Origin: Candidatus Borkfalkia faecavium
GTDB lineage: Bacteria > Bacillota > Clostridia > Christensenellales > Borkfalkiaceae
Length of the DNA: 50,971 bases
Direction of reading: 5' to 3'
Assembly: GCA_019114755.1 (NCBI GenBank)
Contig: DXEW01000028.1
Coordinates: 1 to 50,971, forward strand
The notes below the pieces were generated by a model that was not told the origin of the DNA, ran no database searches, and saw only the letters and a program-made list of their open reading frames with translations. Both the position numbers and the translations under genes were made by a program. Below are positions 1 through 9,475 of this stretch, piece by piece. The stretch's first letter is position 1. Each line of letters opens with the position of its first letter.

Positions 1-458
1 TTTTCGAGCAGGACGCATTCGCCGGGTTTGAGCGCGGCGACCTTGGCTTCCGCGTCGGGGCCGATGACGTCCTTGGCAAAGGTGACCTTATTGCCGAGCA
101 GCTGGTTGAGCCTGTCAGCGACAGGTTTGAGCGTCAGCTTGACGGGATCGTTTTTCTTTGCCTTTTCGATATATTCTTCGGTAGCAGCGGCGCGCTCCGA
201 TTCGGGGAGAGCTTCCACAGCCTTCTTTTCTTTCTTATTCAGTTTGACCTTTTCGTCAAAAACGTTGTGAGGTTTGCCCATGTGCGAGCAAAGCACGACT
301 TTTGCTCCCTGCTCCATCAGATACTTGATGGTGGGAAGAGCACCCATAATTCTGTTTTCGTCGGTGATCTTGCCGTCCTTCATGGGGACGTTGAAATCAC
401 AGCGGACGAGCACCCTTTTGCCTTTGACGTCGACATCGGTGACAGACTTTTTGTTCAT
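1..458 (-). CDS. pgk: phosphoglycerate kinase, N-terminal part (cut by window edge)
   Basis: Glycolytic enzyme that transfers phosphate from 1,3-bisphosphoglycerate to ADP in the cytoplasm. The visible 152 codons read [19 protein letters not shown] then [17 protein letters not shown], the classic first beta strand and the RxDxNVP-type substrate loop. SHMGKP stands where the family has SHLGRP, followed by the usual charged stretch and PVADRL. The start is fixed by AGGAG seven bases before the ATG (minus strand). The gene runs off the left edge, so the nucleotide-binding C-terminal domain is not visible. Family assignment is firm. Confidence 0.95.
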   Translation of the reverse strand, partial: MNKKSVTDVDVKGKRVLVRCDFNVPMKDGKITDENRIMGALPTIKYLMEQGAKVVLCSHMGKPHNVFDEKVKLNKKEKKAVEALPESERAAATEEYIEKAKKNDPVKLTLKPVADRLNQLLGNKVTFAKDVIGPDAEAKVAALKPGECVLLE

Positions 459-565
459 TGCTTGATCTCCTTTTTGGTTTTGGATTTTGCTTCCGCTTAT
501 AATGATATACTTTTTTCCCTTCTTTGTCAAGAGTTTGCAAAACTTCGCAAAAAAATGCACCGCTT

Positions 566-1108
566 TTACATATCTTTGCCGCCGGCAGCGCCGTTTCCGC
601 CGCCGCTATTGCCGACCTCGCCGCTATCTCCGCGCAGATGCCCCGCAAGGGTGCCGCAGCCGTAGCCGCACTGCCGCCACGCCTCGTACACCGCCACGGC
701 GACGGAGTTAGACAAATTCAGCGAGCGGATCTCCCCCACCATGGGCAGGCGCACGGCGGTATCGTACCGGGCGGCAAGAAGCTTTTCGGGCAGACCCTTG
801 GTCTCCTTCCCGAATACCAGAAAATCGCCCTCGCGGTAACATACGTCGCTGTGCACTTTGGCGGCCTTGGTGGAAAAGAAGAAAAACCGGCCTTGGGGAT
901 AGAGGGCGAACAGCTCTTCGATGCTGTCGTGATAGGCGATATCGACATACTGCCAGTAATCCAGCCCCGCGCGCTTCAAATACTTATCCGACACTTCGAA
1001 CCCCAGCGGGCGGACGAGGTGCAGACGGCAGCCCGTGGCCGCGCAGGTGCGGGCGATGTTGCCCGTGTTCTGCGGGATCTCCGGTTCAACCAATACGATG
1101 TGGAACAT
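566..1108 (-). CDS. trmL: tRNA (cytidine/uridine-34-2'-O)-methyltransferase TrmL
   Basis: Small SPOUT-family methyltransferase (180 aa) expected to 2'-O-methylate the wobble nucleotide of leucine tRNAs with S-adenosylmethionine. It opens [20 protein letters not shown], the diagnostic motif 1, and carries [11 protein letters not shown] (motif 2) and [18 protein letters not shown] (motif 3, the knot and SAM site). The start is the ATG after GGAGAAAATTGT; a longer in-frame reading to 1216 adds an Arg-rich stretch that is not family-like. The last ~30 residues are an unusual Gly-rich tail ([18 protein letters not shown]) beyond the normal C-terminus of about 155 aa, probably neutral low complexity. 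Confidence 0.9.
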   Translation of the reverse strand: MFHIVLVEPEIPQNTGNIARTCAATGCRLHLVRPLGFEVSDKYLKRAGLDYWQYVDIAYHDSIEELFALYPQGRFFFFSTKAAKVHSDVCYREGDFLVFGKETKGLPEKLLAARYDTAVRLPMVGEIRSLNLSNSVAVAVYEAWRQCGYGCGTLAGHLRGDSGEVGNSGGGNGAAGGKDM

Positions 1109-1325
1109 ACAATTTTCTCCTTTTTTTCGTTTTTTGCTTCCCGCGAAGGGCCGCGCGGCAAAGCACGGCGCCTGCGGCACAAAATACCGCAGGCCGCGGC
1201 GCAAAATACAGCGCATTTGTCACAAGATGCCGAAGGCCGCGGCGCAAACGGCAGACCTTTCGGCGCAAAATGCCGCCAAACTTTGGCAGAATGCAACAAT
1301 TCCGCCATAAATTTTCGCAAAAAAC

Positions 1326-1354
1326 TTGACAGGCAGGCAAAAATACCTTATAAT
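1326..1354 (+). promoter_or_regulatory. consensus sigma-A promoter with no downstream gene
   Basis: TTGACA (1326-1331), a 17-base spacer and TATAAT (1349-1354) form a perfect housekeeping promoter. Transcription would begin near 1361. The next gene in either direction is on the minus strand, so this promoter appears to serve a short untranslated RNA. Confidence 0.8.
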
Positions 1355-1360
1355 ATATCT

Positions 1361-1475
1361 GTAATCGATGAGCGCGAAAGCGCTGCAAAAAAACCGTTCA
1401 CACTCACTACCCATATTTTTTCTCATTTGTTTTAGGGGAAGGGCACGCCGCGAGGCGCGCCCTTCTTCTATGTGC
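1361..1475 (+). ncRNA. candidate orphan small RNA, about 110 nt
   Basis: The predicted transcript from the 1326-1354 promoter starts with a small hairpin AGCGC-GAAA-GCGCT (1371-1384). A 50-base mostly unpaired stretch rich in A, C and U follows, then a strong hairpin AAGGGCACGCC-GCGA-GGCGCGCCCTT (1439-1464) followed by CTTCT. Both loops are GNRA tetraloops and the 3' hairpin can act as an intrinsic terminator, though its U tract is weak. An ORF overlaps it (ATG at 1368) but it has no ribosome site, almost no leader and a composition unlike the neighbouring proteins. It does not match 6S, tmRNA or SRP RNA features that I know. The call is inference from promoter plus structure. The rest of the 1109-1666 gap holds imperfect GC-rich repeats (1195-1280) and nothing coding. 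Confidence 0.5.
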
Positions 1476-1630
1476 GCCTTTTCCGCGCCCGCTGAGGCGA
1501 GCGCCCCGCCGCAGGGATGCCGCCCGCCGACGAAAGCGCGCCGAGGTAGAGAACGCCGCCCGCCGCCAAAAGCGCGCCGACGGAACTTTCTAAACGATCC
1601 GCTAAAAACTGTTGACTATTTTACAGCCGC

Positions 1631-1657
1631 AAAAAGAGGGGACGCGCCCCTCTTTTT
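1631..1657. terminator. bidirectional terminator after parC
   Basis: AAAAAGAGGGG (1631-1641), a five-base loop and CCCCTCTTTTT (1647-1657) form an 11-bp stem with A and T tails on both strands, ten bases past the parC stop. Confidence 0.85.
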
Positions 1658-1666
1658 GTATTGCCT

Positions 1667-4132
1667 TTATTCGCTTCCGAGGTACTTCATCGAGCGGTAA
1701 GATACCGGCTTGCAGCCCTTTTTGAACTTGGCGCCCTTGCCCTTGGTGGTGCGGCTTTCGATGGAGATGTCTTCCGTGTCCGCCTCGACGAGGGTATCGT
1801 CGTCCATGGTGACGGCGAGCTTGTACGGCTTGGTGACGTAATCGGCGAAGATGACCTTGCGCTTGCCGCCGAGGTCGATGATCTTGACGCCCTTGCGGTT
1901 GCGCGCCATCGGGTCTACCTGCGAGGCGATGACCTTTTTGACGGTGCCCGCGTCCGTCGCCACGATGATCTCCCCTTCGCCGTCGATCTGCCCCGCGAAC
2001 ACGACGCTGTCGCCCTCGCCCAGCGAGATGCCGTGCACGCCCGCGGAGACGCGGCCCTGCGCGGGCACGTCTTTATGCGCGTTCAGGCACATGCCGTTTT
2101 GGGTGACGAAGAAGAGGGTGGCCGTCGGGTCGGCGTCGTCCTGTTCGACGGCGACGATCTCGTCGCCCTCGTTGACCTTGACCGCCTGGAAGCTGTATTT
2201 GAGGATATTGTATTCCTTCCAGTCGCTCTTTTTGACGTAGCCCGCCTTGGAGAAGAACAGCAGGCTCCCTGTTGGCAGCTTTTCGCCCGTTTCAAAGAAG
2301 GCGACGGGCCGCTCCCCTTCCGCGGCGTCGGGGCAGAGGTCCGCAAAGCGGCGGGGCTTGTCTTTCAGCCTGCCGGGGTCAACGCCGGCAAAGTCTATCT
2401 TGTGGCAGTTGCCGCGCTGTGTAAAGCAGTAGACGACCTTGTCGGTGGCGGTGTGCAAAACGAGCGGGAACACGTCGGAGAGGGTCGCCCGCTCGCCGAG
2501 GTGCTTGTCCGTCATGGAGAAGTTCTTTTCGGTGACGATCTTCACCTCGTCCGCCGCCGTATACACGAGCACGCAGGGCACGGCGGGGCGGACGTCGTCA
2601 AACTTTTCCACCTTGATCTCGTCCGCGTCCAAAACCAGCTTGCTGCGGCGCTCGCTCTTGTACTGTTTTTTGATCTCGCGCAGTTCTTCCTGCACCACCT
2701 GCATCTGCAATTTTTTGCTCTCGACGATGGCGGTGAGTTTGGCGATGAGCTTTTTCAGCTCTTCCAGCTCCTGCTCCAGCTTGAAGATCTCCAGCTTGGT
2801 AAGGCGCGCCAGCCTGAGGTCGAGGATGGCCTGCGCCTGCCGCTCGGAGAGGTCGAACGCCTGCCGCAGGCGGGTGCGCGCCACGGGCACGCTTTCGCTG
2901 GTCTTGATGATCTCGATGACTTCGTCGATGTTGCGGACGGCGATGATCAGCCCTTCCAGGATATGGCAGCGCTCTTTGGCCTGCGCCAGGTCGAAGCGGG
3001 TGCGGCGCAGCACCACCTCGCGCTGGTAGGCGACGTAGTGGCGGATGACGTCGAGCAGCCCCAGCTGCTGCGGCTTGCCGTCGGCAATGGCGACCATGTT
3101 GATGCCGAAGGTGGTCTCCAGATCGGAATACTTATACAGGGCGGCGAGGATCTTTTCGGCGTCGGCGTCCTTTTTGACCTTGATGACGGCGCGCATGCCG
3201 TTGCGGTCGGACTCGTCGGTGATCTCGGAAATGCCGCCCAGGAGCTCTTTCTTTTCGTCGCGAAGGGCGGCGATCTTGGTCAAAAGCTTTGCCTTATTGA
3301 CCTGATAGGGAAGTTCGGTGATGACGATCAGCTTTTTGTCGTTGTCCCCTTCCTCGATGCTGACCTTGGCGCGCAGGGTGATCTTTCCCCTGCCCGTCTC
3401 GTACGCCTGCAGCAGTTCGCCGGCGATGATGTACCCGCCCGTGGGGAAGTCGGGCGCCTGGATGTACTTCATCATCTGGAACAGCTTGATCTTGGGGTTG
3501 TCGATATAGGCGCAGATGCCGTCGATGACCTCGCCCAGATTGTGCGGGGGGATGTTGGTGGCAAGCCCCACCGCGATGCCCGAAGCGCCGTTGACGAGGA
3601 GGTTGGGAAACCTGCCCGGCAGCGTTTCCGGTTCCTTCAAACTATCGTCGAAATTCAGAGTAAAGCGGACGGTCTCCTTTTCGATGTCGCGCAGAAGCTC
3701 CAGCGCCAGCGGTTCGAGGCGCGCCTCGGTATAGCGCATCGCCGCGGCAGGGTCGCCGTCGACGGAGCCGAAGTTGCCGTGGCCGTTGACGAGGGTCATG
3801 CGCATGTTGAAGTCCTGCGCCATGCGCACCATGGCGTCGTATACGGACGAGTCGCCGTGCGGGTGGTATTTGCCCATGCACTCGCCGACGATGCGCGCGC
3901 TCTTTTTGTGCGGCTTATCGGGGGTGAGGCCCATGTCGTACATGGTATACAGGATGCGCCGCTGCACGGGCTTCAAGCCGTCTTCCACGCGGGGCAGGGC
4001 GCGGTCTAAGATGACGTACTCGGCGTACGGCAGCATAGAGCCCGGCAGCACCTCTTCCAGCGGGGTAAGGAAAATTTCGCCGCTGTGCTGTTCGGGTGCC
4101 GGCTGATTTGTCTCTTTTTTCTTTCTTGCCAT
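1667..4132 (-). CDS. parC: type IIA DNA topoisomerase subunit A (topoisomerase IV ParC type)
   Basis: Breaks and rejoins DNA in the A2B2 topoisomerase; 821 aa, normal length. The winged-helix/tower core has [12 protein letters not shown] at ~52-62, the quinolone-determining stretch [16 protein letters not shown] (Ser95 and Asp99 in the usual resistance positions, both wild-type) and the catalytic tyrosine in [10 protein letters not shown] (Tyr134). A coiled-coil region ([16 protein letters not shown]) precedes the C-terminal beta-pinwheel. I do not see a canonical QRRGGKG GyrA box, which argues for topoisomerase IV rather than gyrase, although this clostridial clade is often just annotated as topoisomerase subunit A. 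The ATG follows GGGAG and lies 13 bases after the parE stop, so the two subunits are cotranscribed. Confidence 0.88.
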   Translation of the reverse strand: MARKKKETNQPAPEQHSGEIFLTPLEEVLPGSMLPYAEYVILDRALPRVEDGLKPVQRRILYTMYDMGLTPDKPHKKSARIVGECMGKYHPHGDSSVYDAMVRMAQDFNMRMTLVNGHGNFGSVDGDPAAAMRYTEARLEPLALELLRDIEKETVRFTLNFDDSLKEPETLPGRFPNLLVNGASGIAVGLATNIPPHNLGEVIDGICAYIDNPKIKLFQMMKYIQAPDFPTGGYIIAGELLQAYETGRGKITLRAKVSIEEGDNDKKLIVITELPYQVNKAKLLTKIAALRDEKKELLGGISEITDESDRNGMRAVIKVKKDADAEKILAALYKYSDLETTFGINMVAIADGKPQQLGLLDVIRHYVAYQREVVLRRTRFDLAQAKERCHILEGLIIAVRNIDEVIEIIKTSESVPVARTRLRQAFDLSERQAQAILDLRLARLTKLEIFKLEQELEELKKLIAKLTAIVESKKLQMQVVQEELREIKKQYKSERRSKLVLDADEIKVEKFDDVRPAVPCVLVYTAADEVKIVTEKNFSMTDKHLGERATLSDVFPLVLHTATDKVVYCFTQRGNCHKIDFAGVDPGRLKDKPRRFADLCPDAAEGERPVAFFETGEKLPTGSLLFFSKAGYVKKSDWKEYNILKYSFQAVKVNEGDEIVAVEQDDADPTATLFFVTQNGMCLNAHKDVPAQGRVSAGVHGISLGEGDSVVFAGQIDGEGEIIVATDAGTVKKVIASQVDPMARNRKGVKIIDLGGKRKVIFADYVTKPYKLAVTMDDDTLVEADTEDISIESRTTKGKGAKFKKGCKPVSYRSMKYLGSE

Positions 4133-4145
4133 GCCTTGCGCTCCC

Positions 4146-6113
4146 TCAGATGTTTACTTTGTCGATAAAGGTATCGACCTTGTTGAAATTCGCGTTCTGT
4201 GCCAAAAACTCTTTGCGCGCCTCTACCCTGTCGCCCATCAGCGCCGTGACCATCTGCTCCGCCTCGGCGGCGTCTTCGATGTTGACGCGGATGAGGTTGC
4301 GGCGGGCGGGGTCCATGGTCGTCTCCCACAGCTGTTCGGCGCTCATCTCGCCCAGGCCCTTGTAGCGCTGGATCTGGTAGCCCTTGCCGACGGCGGCGAT
4401 CTTTTTTTGCAGCTCGGCGTCGTCGTAGGCGTATTCGACGATGTCCTTTTTATACACCTTGTACAGCGGCGGCATGCCGATGTACACGTTGCCGTTGTTG
4501 ATGAGCTCGCGCATGTAACGGAAGAAGAAGGTGAGCAGGATGCAGCGGATGTGCATGCCGTCCTGGTCGGCATCGGAGAGGATGATGACCTTGTGGTACT
4601 TCAAGTCGTCCATGTCGAAATCGCTCCCGTAGCCGGCGCCGAGGGCGGAGATGATGGTGCGGATCTCTTCGTTGGCGAGCACCTGGTCGATGCGCTTTTT
4701 TTCCACGTTGAGCGGCTTGCCGCGCAGGGGCAGGATGGCCTGCGTCTGCCGCACGCGCGCCTGCTTGGCCGTGCCGCCCGCCGAATCGCCTTCGACGATG
4801 AACAGCTCGTTCAGCTCCGGCTTTTTGCCCGTGCAGGCGGAGAGCTTGCCCACGAGGGTGAGGTTGTCGATGGAGTTTTTGGCGCGGGCGACCTCTTTGG
4901 CCTGCCGCGCCGCGATGCGCACGCGCGCCGCCCCCTGCGCCTTTTTGACGATCTCTTCAAACACGCTTTTATTGCGCGCGTCTTTGAACAGGGCCGCGAT
5001 GCCCTCTGCCGTCGCCGTCTCCACGGGCTGGCGCGCCTCGGCGTTGCCCAGCTTTGTCTTGGTCTGCCCCTCGAACTGCACGTTCTTCATCTTGATGGAG
5101 AGGATGGCGGTGAGCCCTTCGCGGAAGTCTTCGCCCAAGAGGTTGGCGTCCTTGTCTTTGAGGGCGCCCAGAGAGCGGGCGACTTCGTTCAGACTCTTGG
5201 TAAGGCCGGTGCGGAAGCCCGTCTCGTGGTAGCCGCCTTCGGGGGTGGGGATGTTGTTGACGAAGGAGAACAGGCTTTCGGTAAATTCGGCAGTGTGCTG
5301 GATGGAAAATTCGATGAGGATGCCGTCCTTTTCCGCCTTATAGCCGATGGGCTCGGGATACAGCGGCGTCTTTCCCTCGTTGAGGTAGACGGCGAAGTCG
5401 TGCAAGCCGCCGTCGAACTTGTAATTGACGGCGATGGGCCGCTTGTCTTCGGGCACGCGCTCGTCCACCAAATTGATCTCCAGCCCTTTATTGAGGAATG
5501 CCAGCTCTTTGAGCCGTTTGGAGACGGCGTCGAAATTGAAATTGGTGCTGTCGAACACGGAGGCATCCGGCTTGAAGCGGATGAAGGTACCTCTCTTGTC
5601 CGTCTTGACGCCCGTGTCGCGCAGGTGCTCTTCGGGCACGCCGCACACGAATTTTTCCGCCTTTTCGTCGTAATAGGAGCGGAAGGACATGGTATACACC
5701 GTGCCGCGGTACACCTCCACCTTCAGCCATTCGGAGAGGGCGTTGGTGACGGAGGCGCCCACGCCGTGCAGCCCGCCCGAAAAGGAATAGTTGTGCTCGT
5801 CGAACTTGCCGCCCGCGTGCAGCTGGGTGAACACGACCTCCACGCCCGAAACGCCCGTCTTGGGGTGGATGTCGGTGGGGATGCCGCGGCCGTTGTCCTC
5901 GACCGAGGCGCTGCCGTCTTTGTACAATTTGACCTCGATGCGGGTGGCAAAGCCGTTGGCGGCCTCGTCGATGGCGTTATCGACGATCTCCCACAAGATG
6001 TGGTGCAGCCCCTTGGGGCCGGTGGAGCCGATGTACATGCCCGGGCGCAGGCGCACCGCGTCTAAGCCTTCGAGTATCTTGATGTCTTCCGCGCTGTATT
6101 TCTTCCCTGCCAT
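4146..6113 (-). CDS. parE: type IIA DNA topoisomerase subunit B (ParE/GyrB type)
   Basis: ATPase subunit partner of the downstream ParC. The 655-aa length fits ParE/GyrB. The GHKL ATPase fold has [10 protein letters not shown] (Mg/ATP glutamate-asparagine), VEDNGRGIP, and the ATP lid [15 protein letters not shown]. The transducer domain contains the QTKTKLGN lysine loop. The Toprim domain has [18 protein letters not shown] and [11 protein letters not shown], and the C-terminal domain ends in the [10 protein letters not shown] motif. The start has an excellent GGGAGGA site. First gene of the two-gene parE-parC operon with its own promoter. The subfamily (ParE versus GyrB) is inferred from the partner. 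Confidence 0.9.
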   Translation of the reverse strand: MAGKKYSAEDIKILEGLDAVRLRPGMYIGSTGPKGLHHILWEIVDNAIDEAANGFATRIEVKLYKDGSASVEDNGRGIPTDIHPKTGVSGVEVVFTQLHAGGKFDEHNYSFSGGLHGVGASVTNALSEWLKVEVYRGTVYTMSFRSYYDEKAEKFVCGVPEEHLRDTGVKTDKRGTFIRFKPDASVFDSTNFNFDAVSKRLKELAFLNKGLEINLVDERVPEDKRPIAVNYKFDGGLHDFAVYLNEGKTPLYPEPIGYKAEKDGILIEFSIQHTAEFTESLFSFVNNIPTPEGGYHETGFRTGLTKSLNEVARSLGALKDKDANLLGEDFREGLTAILSIKMKNVQFEGQTKTKLGNAEARQPVETATAEGIAALFKDARNKSVFEEIVKKAQGAARVRIAARQAKEVARAKNSIDNLTLVGKLSACTGKKPELNELFIVEGDSAGGTAKQARVRQTQAILPLRGKPLNVEKKRIDQVLANEEIRTIISALGAGYGSDFDMDDLKYHKVIILSDADQDGMHIRCILLTFFFRYMRELINNGNVYIGMPPLYKVYKKDIVEYAYDDAELQKKIAAVGKGYQIQRYKGLGEMSAEQLWETTMDPARRNLIRVNIEDAAEAEQMVTALMGDRVEARKEFLAQNANFNKVDTFIDKVNI

Positions 6114-6185
6114 AGCTTCCTCCCGTCAGAATTTGTCCGCCGCAAAAAGGCGGAACTTCCCCAAGTATATCGTGTAATTTTAGCC

Positions 6186-6214
6186 ATTATACCATATCTC
6201 GCGCCCGTTTTCAA
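6186..6214 (-). promoter_or_regulatory. parE: sigma-A promoter for parE-parC
   Basis: On the minus strand: TTGAAA (6214-6209), 17-base spacer, TATAAT (6191-6186), about 65 bases before the parE start region. Confidence 0.75.
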
Positions 6215-6277
6215 GGAAATGCCGCCATTTTGTGGGTAAAATTTTTCAGAGAAACGAAAAGCTGAAAGGCTCAAAAC

Positions 6278-6312
6278 AAAAAGAGGCTTTGCAATGCAAA
6301 AGCCCCTTTTTG
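6278..6312 (-). terminator. intrinsic terminator after the 145-aa membrane protein
   Basis: AAAAAGAGGCTTT paired with AAAAGCCCCTTTTT around a short loop; it lies 16 bases past the stop at 6328 and gives a T run on the minus strand (one internal mismatch). Confidence 0.7.
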
Positions 6313-6327
6313 CCAAGAACCTATAGT

Positions 6328-6765
6328 TCATTCTTTTTTTGCTTTGACTTCCTGTATCAATTCGTTGACAACGAGCGTTATTGCGCCCCCTTCCGCGACG
6401 ATCAATCCCGCCAACACGATAGTATATATGACCGCAAAAACATCGACCGTGATATACAGATATTGATCGAACAAAAAGTAAAAGCGCAGCGCAATATCCG
6501 CAATAAACAGCCACAGGCATACGATAAACCGATGAGGCACACTCACCTTCCAAAATATAATTTTCAGCAGGTTACACACAAGCAGGATACCGCTGAAAAC
6601 AATGTATAGCACCGTTTTATCGCCCTCACCGTACGGCCCCGTGATCAAAAACAACACGATGAATGCGGCAAAAATGAGCGAATTAACGACCGCACACCAC
6701 CCTTGCAGAGCCAGCAGCTGCATCGCTCTCAAATCGGCATCTTTACGGCTATACTTTCGTGACAC
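6328..6765 (-). CDS. small integral membrane protein, function unknown
   Basis: A 145-aa protein with four likely membrane helices: about residues 21-42 (CAVVNSLIFAAFIVLFLITG), 52-70 (VLYIVFSGILLVCNLLKII), 78-98 and 105-130. A basic N-terminus (MSRKYSRKDADLR) and a Lys/Glu C-terminus (EVKAKKE) are probably cytoplasmic. I recognise no family. The start is GTG, set by GGAGG eight bases upstream; there is no competing ATG. It overlaps the 3' end of the upstream remnant by 17 bases. Base composition is clearly lower in GC than the surrounding genes, and it borders the AT-rich island, so acquisition by transfer is plausible. Confidence 0.7.
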   Translation of the reverse strand: MSRKYSRKDADLRAMQLLALQGWCAVVNSLIFAAFIVLFLITGPYGEGDKTVLYIVFSGILLVCNLLKIIFWKVSVPHRFIVCLWLFIADIALRFYFLFDQYLYITVDVFAVIYTIVLAGLIVAEGGAITLVVNELIQEVKAKKE

Positions 6766-7003
6766 CTATACAACCTCCGCCTGATACAGTATCATTCTTT
6801 AAAGTTATTTGGATAAAATACATCCTTCCAGCACTCAAATATTTTGTTATTGAAGCACTGCTATCCGTTCCTCCATTATCCGAAACAATTTCATTTAATG
6901 AGCCATCTAAAATAGAGATAGCAATGTCTGTGCCAGCCCCATAAAGTTTTTCGTCGTATATTTTATAATTTCCACTTATATTAGGCATAAAAGCATAATA
7001 CAT
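6749..7003 (-). pseudogene. probable remnant of a larger extracellular beta-domain protein
   Basis: The reading frame encodes 84 residues from an internal ATG: FMPNISGNYKIYDEKLYG, ISILDGSLNEIVSDNGG, then ITKYLSAGRMYFIQITL. This pattern resembles the last ~80 residues of a bacterial pre-peptidase C-terminal or similar beta-sandwich domain, in which a self-contained short protein would be unusual. Its own ATG has no ribosome site. The frame stays open upstream to about 7050 without an ATG. A strong GGAGG lies before a different-frame ATG that is followed two codons later by a stop (around 7035-7045). It is AT-rich. I read it as a decayed or truncated gene; a functional tiny protein cannot be excluded. 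Confidence 0.5.
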
Positions 7004-7185
7004 TACTTTTTTAACAGCAAATTTGATTATTGCATTATACCCCTCCTATTACGATTTATTTTACACAATATTATGATAAAATAAATTTGTATAATATTTT
7101 TCATAAACTTGTATAAATTTTGTAAAATTTTGTTTTTTGCAATTTGTATCCTTATTCAAATCAAAAACGAGCCCACATCAAATAC
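7004..7185. other. AT-rich intergenic island
   Basis: About 75-80 percent A+T, in sharp contrast to the ~60 percent or higher GC around it, with many TATAAT-like and poly-T words. No credible gene was found; probably horizontally acquired or degraded sequence. Confidence 0.6.
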
Positions 7186-7223
7186 GGCGCCCCGCAAGTC
7201 TTACGTGAGGCTTGCGGGGCGCC
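7186..7223. terminator. strong hairpin between the AT island and the oxidoreductase gene
   Basis: A perfect 13-bp stem: GGCGCCCCGCAAG (7186-7198) pairs with CTTGCGGGGCGCC (7211-7223). It lies downstream of the minus-strand gene ending at 7260. U tracts on either side are weak, so it is a likely but not textbook terminator. Confidence 0.6.
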
Positions 7224-7259
7224 AATCTGTTTAATTTTTGTACTTTGCAGGGAACTTCT

Positions 7260-8228
7260 CTACTCTTCCGCGGGGTAGCGCAGGCCCAGCTGCGCGCGGC
7301 AGGCGTCTAACAGGCGCATGACGGCGAGCGTGCCCGCAGCGGGGATGAAGGCGCTCTCCTTCTTTCCTGCCCGTATTTCGGCGGCGACCTGCGCGAACTG
7401 CTTTCCGTATAGGAGGGAATCGTCGGAAAACACTTCCTTTTCCTTGCCGCATTTCATGACAGCGCCCTTTCCTTCATGGAAGTGCGGCACATAGATGCTC
7501 CCCTTTTCGCCGCGGATGACGAGCTTTTCGCCGCCCAAACGGGAGATGGAGATGAAAATATCCGCTTCAAACCCCTGATACCGCATGCGGATGCGGTCGG
7601 AAAGGTCTACCCCGCCGCGCAGGCTGCCGCGGCAGATCATCTCTTCCGGCGCGCCGAACAGCTCGTACACATAGCGCACGGGGTAGACGCCGATATCCAG
7701 GAGCGCCCCGCCGCCCGCCTCGGGCGAGAGCAGCCTGCCGCGGTACTTCTGCATGGAGATGAGGGGGAAGGCGTACACGGCGCGCACGCTGCGGATGCGC
7801 CCCAGGGCGCCGCTTTGCACCCGCTCTTTGACGCGAAGAGCCGTGGCGTTGTGCCACGTCCACATCGCTTCCGAAAGGTATACGCCCCTTTCCTTTGCCA
7901 TTGTAAACAGCGCCGCGGAATCGGCTTCGTTGAGAGTAAAGGGCTTTTCGCACAAGACGGGCACGCCCGCCGCCAGGCAGCGGCGCACATACTCCGCATG
8001 ATGCGAGGCATTGACGCAGACGTACGCCCCCTCTACGCCGGGGGCGGCGAGCGCCTCTTCGGGGGTAGGATACGCCCGCGTGCCGAACTCTTCCGCAAAC
8101 GCCTGCGCGCGCTCTGCCGTGCGGTTCCAAACCGCGGCAATGCGGCAGCTGCCCTCCTTTTGGATCTGTACGGCGACCTGGCGGGCGATGTCGCCCGTGC
8201 CGATGAACGCCCAGCCGAACTGTGCCAA
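7260..8228 (-). CDS. Gfo/Idh/MocA-family NAD(P)-dependent oxidoreductase
   Basis: Cytoplasmic sugar- or polyol-type dehydrogenase, 322 aa, usual length. The Rossmann fold begins FIGTGDIARQVA, with the family signature CEKPFTLN (catalytic Lys) around residues 93-100 and the C-terminal substrate-domain motif GGGALLDIGVYPVRY (Asp and Tyr active-site region). The substrate cannot be told from sequence. The start is TTG, chosen because GGAGG stands eight bases upstream and the protein begins directly at the Rossmann strand. The gene is flanked downstream by a hairpin at 7186 and lies 56 bases from the next upstream gene's stop, so cotranscription with the hydrolase is possible. Confidence 0.88.
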   Translation of the reverse strand: MAQFGWAFIGTGDIARQVAVQIQKEGSCRIAAVWNRTAERAQAFAEEFGTRAYPTPEEALAAPGVEGAYVCVNASHHAEYVRRCLAAGVPVLCEKPFTLNEADSAALFTMAKERGVYLSEAMWTWHNATALRVKERVQSGALGRIRSVRAVYAFPLISMQKYRGRLLSPEAGGGALLDIGVYPVRYVYELFGAPEEMICRGSLRGGVDLSDRIRMRYQGFEADIFISISRLGGEKLVIRGEKGSIYVPHFHEGKGAVMKCGKEKEVFSDDSLLYGKQFAQVAAEIRAGKKESAFIPAAGTLAVMRLLDACRAQLGLRYPAEE

Positions 8229-8284
8229 CTTCGTTTCCTCCTTTTTAACTTCTTATTTATCTTCTTTCCGGCTTTTAGCCCCGT

Positions 8285-9241
8285 TTATCGCCCGTTTATG
8301 CCTGGCATAGTACTTGCATCGGCGAGATCAGCGACCGCCTGCACGGGGCGGGCGGGGATCTTTTCCAAAAAAGCGGCGATGACGGCGAACGCCTCTTCAA
8401 AGTGTTCGCGCTCGTTCAAAAACTCGTGCCGCGACCCCTCGATGAGGTATTTTTCCGCCTTGGCCATCCCCTGCTTCCTGTAAAAATCGAACAGCCTGCC
8501 CACGCCCGCAGCGCCGCCGACGGGATCTTCTTTCCCCGAAATGAGAAGGAGCGGCATCCCTTGGCGCAGGCCCGCGGCGTTCTTTTTGGTATACAGCCCC
8601 GCAAGGCCGCGGAAGAAGCTGCGGAAAAAATTGTTGCTGCAAGTGAAGGTGCAGAACGGGTCCTCCGCATAGCGCGCGTTGTTCTCTCGGTCGCTGCTCA
8701 GCCACTGGCCATGGCCTTCATTGAACTTTTTGTCGTAGCCGCCGAACACCATGCCGTTGACCAGATCGGCGGGGGCGTCTTCCCCTTTGCACAGGCAGCC
8801 GAGCGAGGCAAGCAGCAGCCCCGCGCGCACGGCGAGCGCGTTCTGGCGAGAGCTGCCGGCGATAATCGCGCCGCCGATAAGGTCCGCGTGCTTTTGGATG
8901 AACGACTGGGTCAGGAAAGAGCCGTAGGAAAAGCCGAACAGCACATATTTGATGCCGGGATAACGGCCGCGGTAAAATTCGGCGATGTGCGCCATGTCTT
9001 CCACCGTATCCGCGAACATATCGCCGGGGGCGTAGCCGAGCGTTTCGGCATCGGTATCGCCGTGGCCGCGGTGATCGTCCGCCACCACCGTATACCCCAG
9101 CTCGTTCAGCCGCCGCGCGAACTTGTCGTACCGCGCCGCGTACTCGTTCATGCCGTGAGCGATCTGGACGACGCCGCGCGGGTCTTCCACCTTCCACTCG
9201 CGCACGAAGATCTGTTTTCCGTCAAATGTCGTAAATTGCAT
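8285..9241 (-). CDS. alpha/beta hydrolase, monoacylglycerol lipase/lysophospholipase-like
   Basis: Serine hydrolase of the Hydrolase_4 type, 318 aa. The oxyanion region is QIAHGMNEYAARY and DDHRGHGD. The nucleophile elbow is GFSYGS (Ser ~121). The acid is in LISGKEDPVG and the catalytic His in EGSRHEF, so the triad is complete. No signal peptide, so probably cytoplasmic. The C-terminus ends ADASTMPGINGR; the last ~10 codons come from a dispersed repeat element (8294-8318), which looks like a later addition that also shapes the stop. The start ATG follows GGGAGAG. Real substrate unknown. Confidence 0.85.
   Translation of the reverse strand: MQFTTFDGKQIFVREWKVEDPRGVVQIAHGMNEYAARYDKFARRLNELGYTVVADDHRGHGDTDAETLGYAPGDMFADTVEDMAHIAEFYRGRYPGIKYVLFGFSYGSFLTQSFIQKHADLIGGAIIAGSSRQNALAVRAGLLLASLGCLCKGEDAPADLVNGMVFGGYDKKFNEGHGQWLSSDRENNARYAEDPFCTFTCSNNFFRSFFRGLAGLYTKKNAAGLRQGMPLLLISGKEDPVGGAAGVGRLFDFYRKQGMAKAEKYLIEGSRHEFLNEREHFEEAFAVIAAFLEKIPARPVQAVADLADASTMPGINGR
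8294..8318 (-). repeat. dispersed double-dyad element, copy 1
   Basis: On the minus strand it reads TGCAAGTACTATGCC then AGGCATAAA. It lies inside the last codons of the hydrolase gene and encodes STMPGI near its C-terminus. See the finding on this element. Confidence 0.75.
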
Positions 9242-9278
9242 AGTACTCTCCCTGTCATAATGGGCTGTTATTTCTTCT

Positions 9279-9307
9279 ATTGTACCCTATTTTTTGCCGC
9301 TTGTAAA
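9279..9307 (-). promoter_or_regulatory. sigma-A promoter for the hydrolase gene
   Basis: Minus strand TTTACA (9307-9302), 17-base spacer, TACAAT (9284-9279); about 35 bases before the hydrolase start. Confidence 0.65.
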
Positions 9308-9475
9308 GGGATAAACGAAAATTTTCCGCGCCGCTTTGAATTTCTCTCTCCCCGCCGCAAATTTCCCTTACTGCCGCGGCTATTTTGCCGTTCCGCGCCA
9401 TATACTGTAAAGGGAGCGAACGCGCCAAAGGGAACGAACGCGCCCTTCCACATATTGAGAAAGAAGGAGGCGGCG

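Noticed and set aside
1195..1280. GC-rich repeats near 1.2 kb as an origin or binding-site array
   Set aside because: The GCGGCGCAAA-type words are too short and irregular; no DnaA boxes or regular spacing.
1368..1700. 110-codon ORF downstream of the perfect promoter at 1326
   Set aside because: No ribosome site, leader of only ~7 bases, Arg/Pro-rich repeat-like composition, and it runs through two hairpins and into the parC 3' end; a small RNA explains the promoter better.
1661..6065. Long plus-strand frames opposite parC and parE
   Set aside because: Same GC-skewed antisense shadow effect; no ribosome site or family motifs, while the minus strand encodes complete topoisomerase subunits.
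9236..9250. AGAGTACTATGC at the start codon of the hydrolase as another element copy
   Set aside because: Only 12 bases match, without the GGCATA dyad; the match can arise from the ribosome site plus ATG context.
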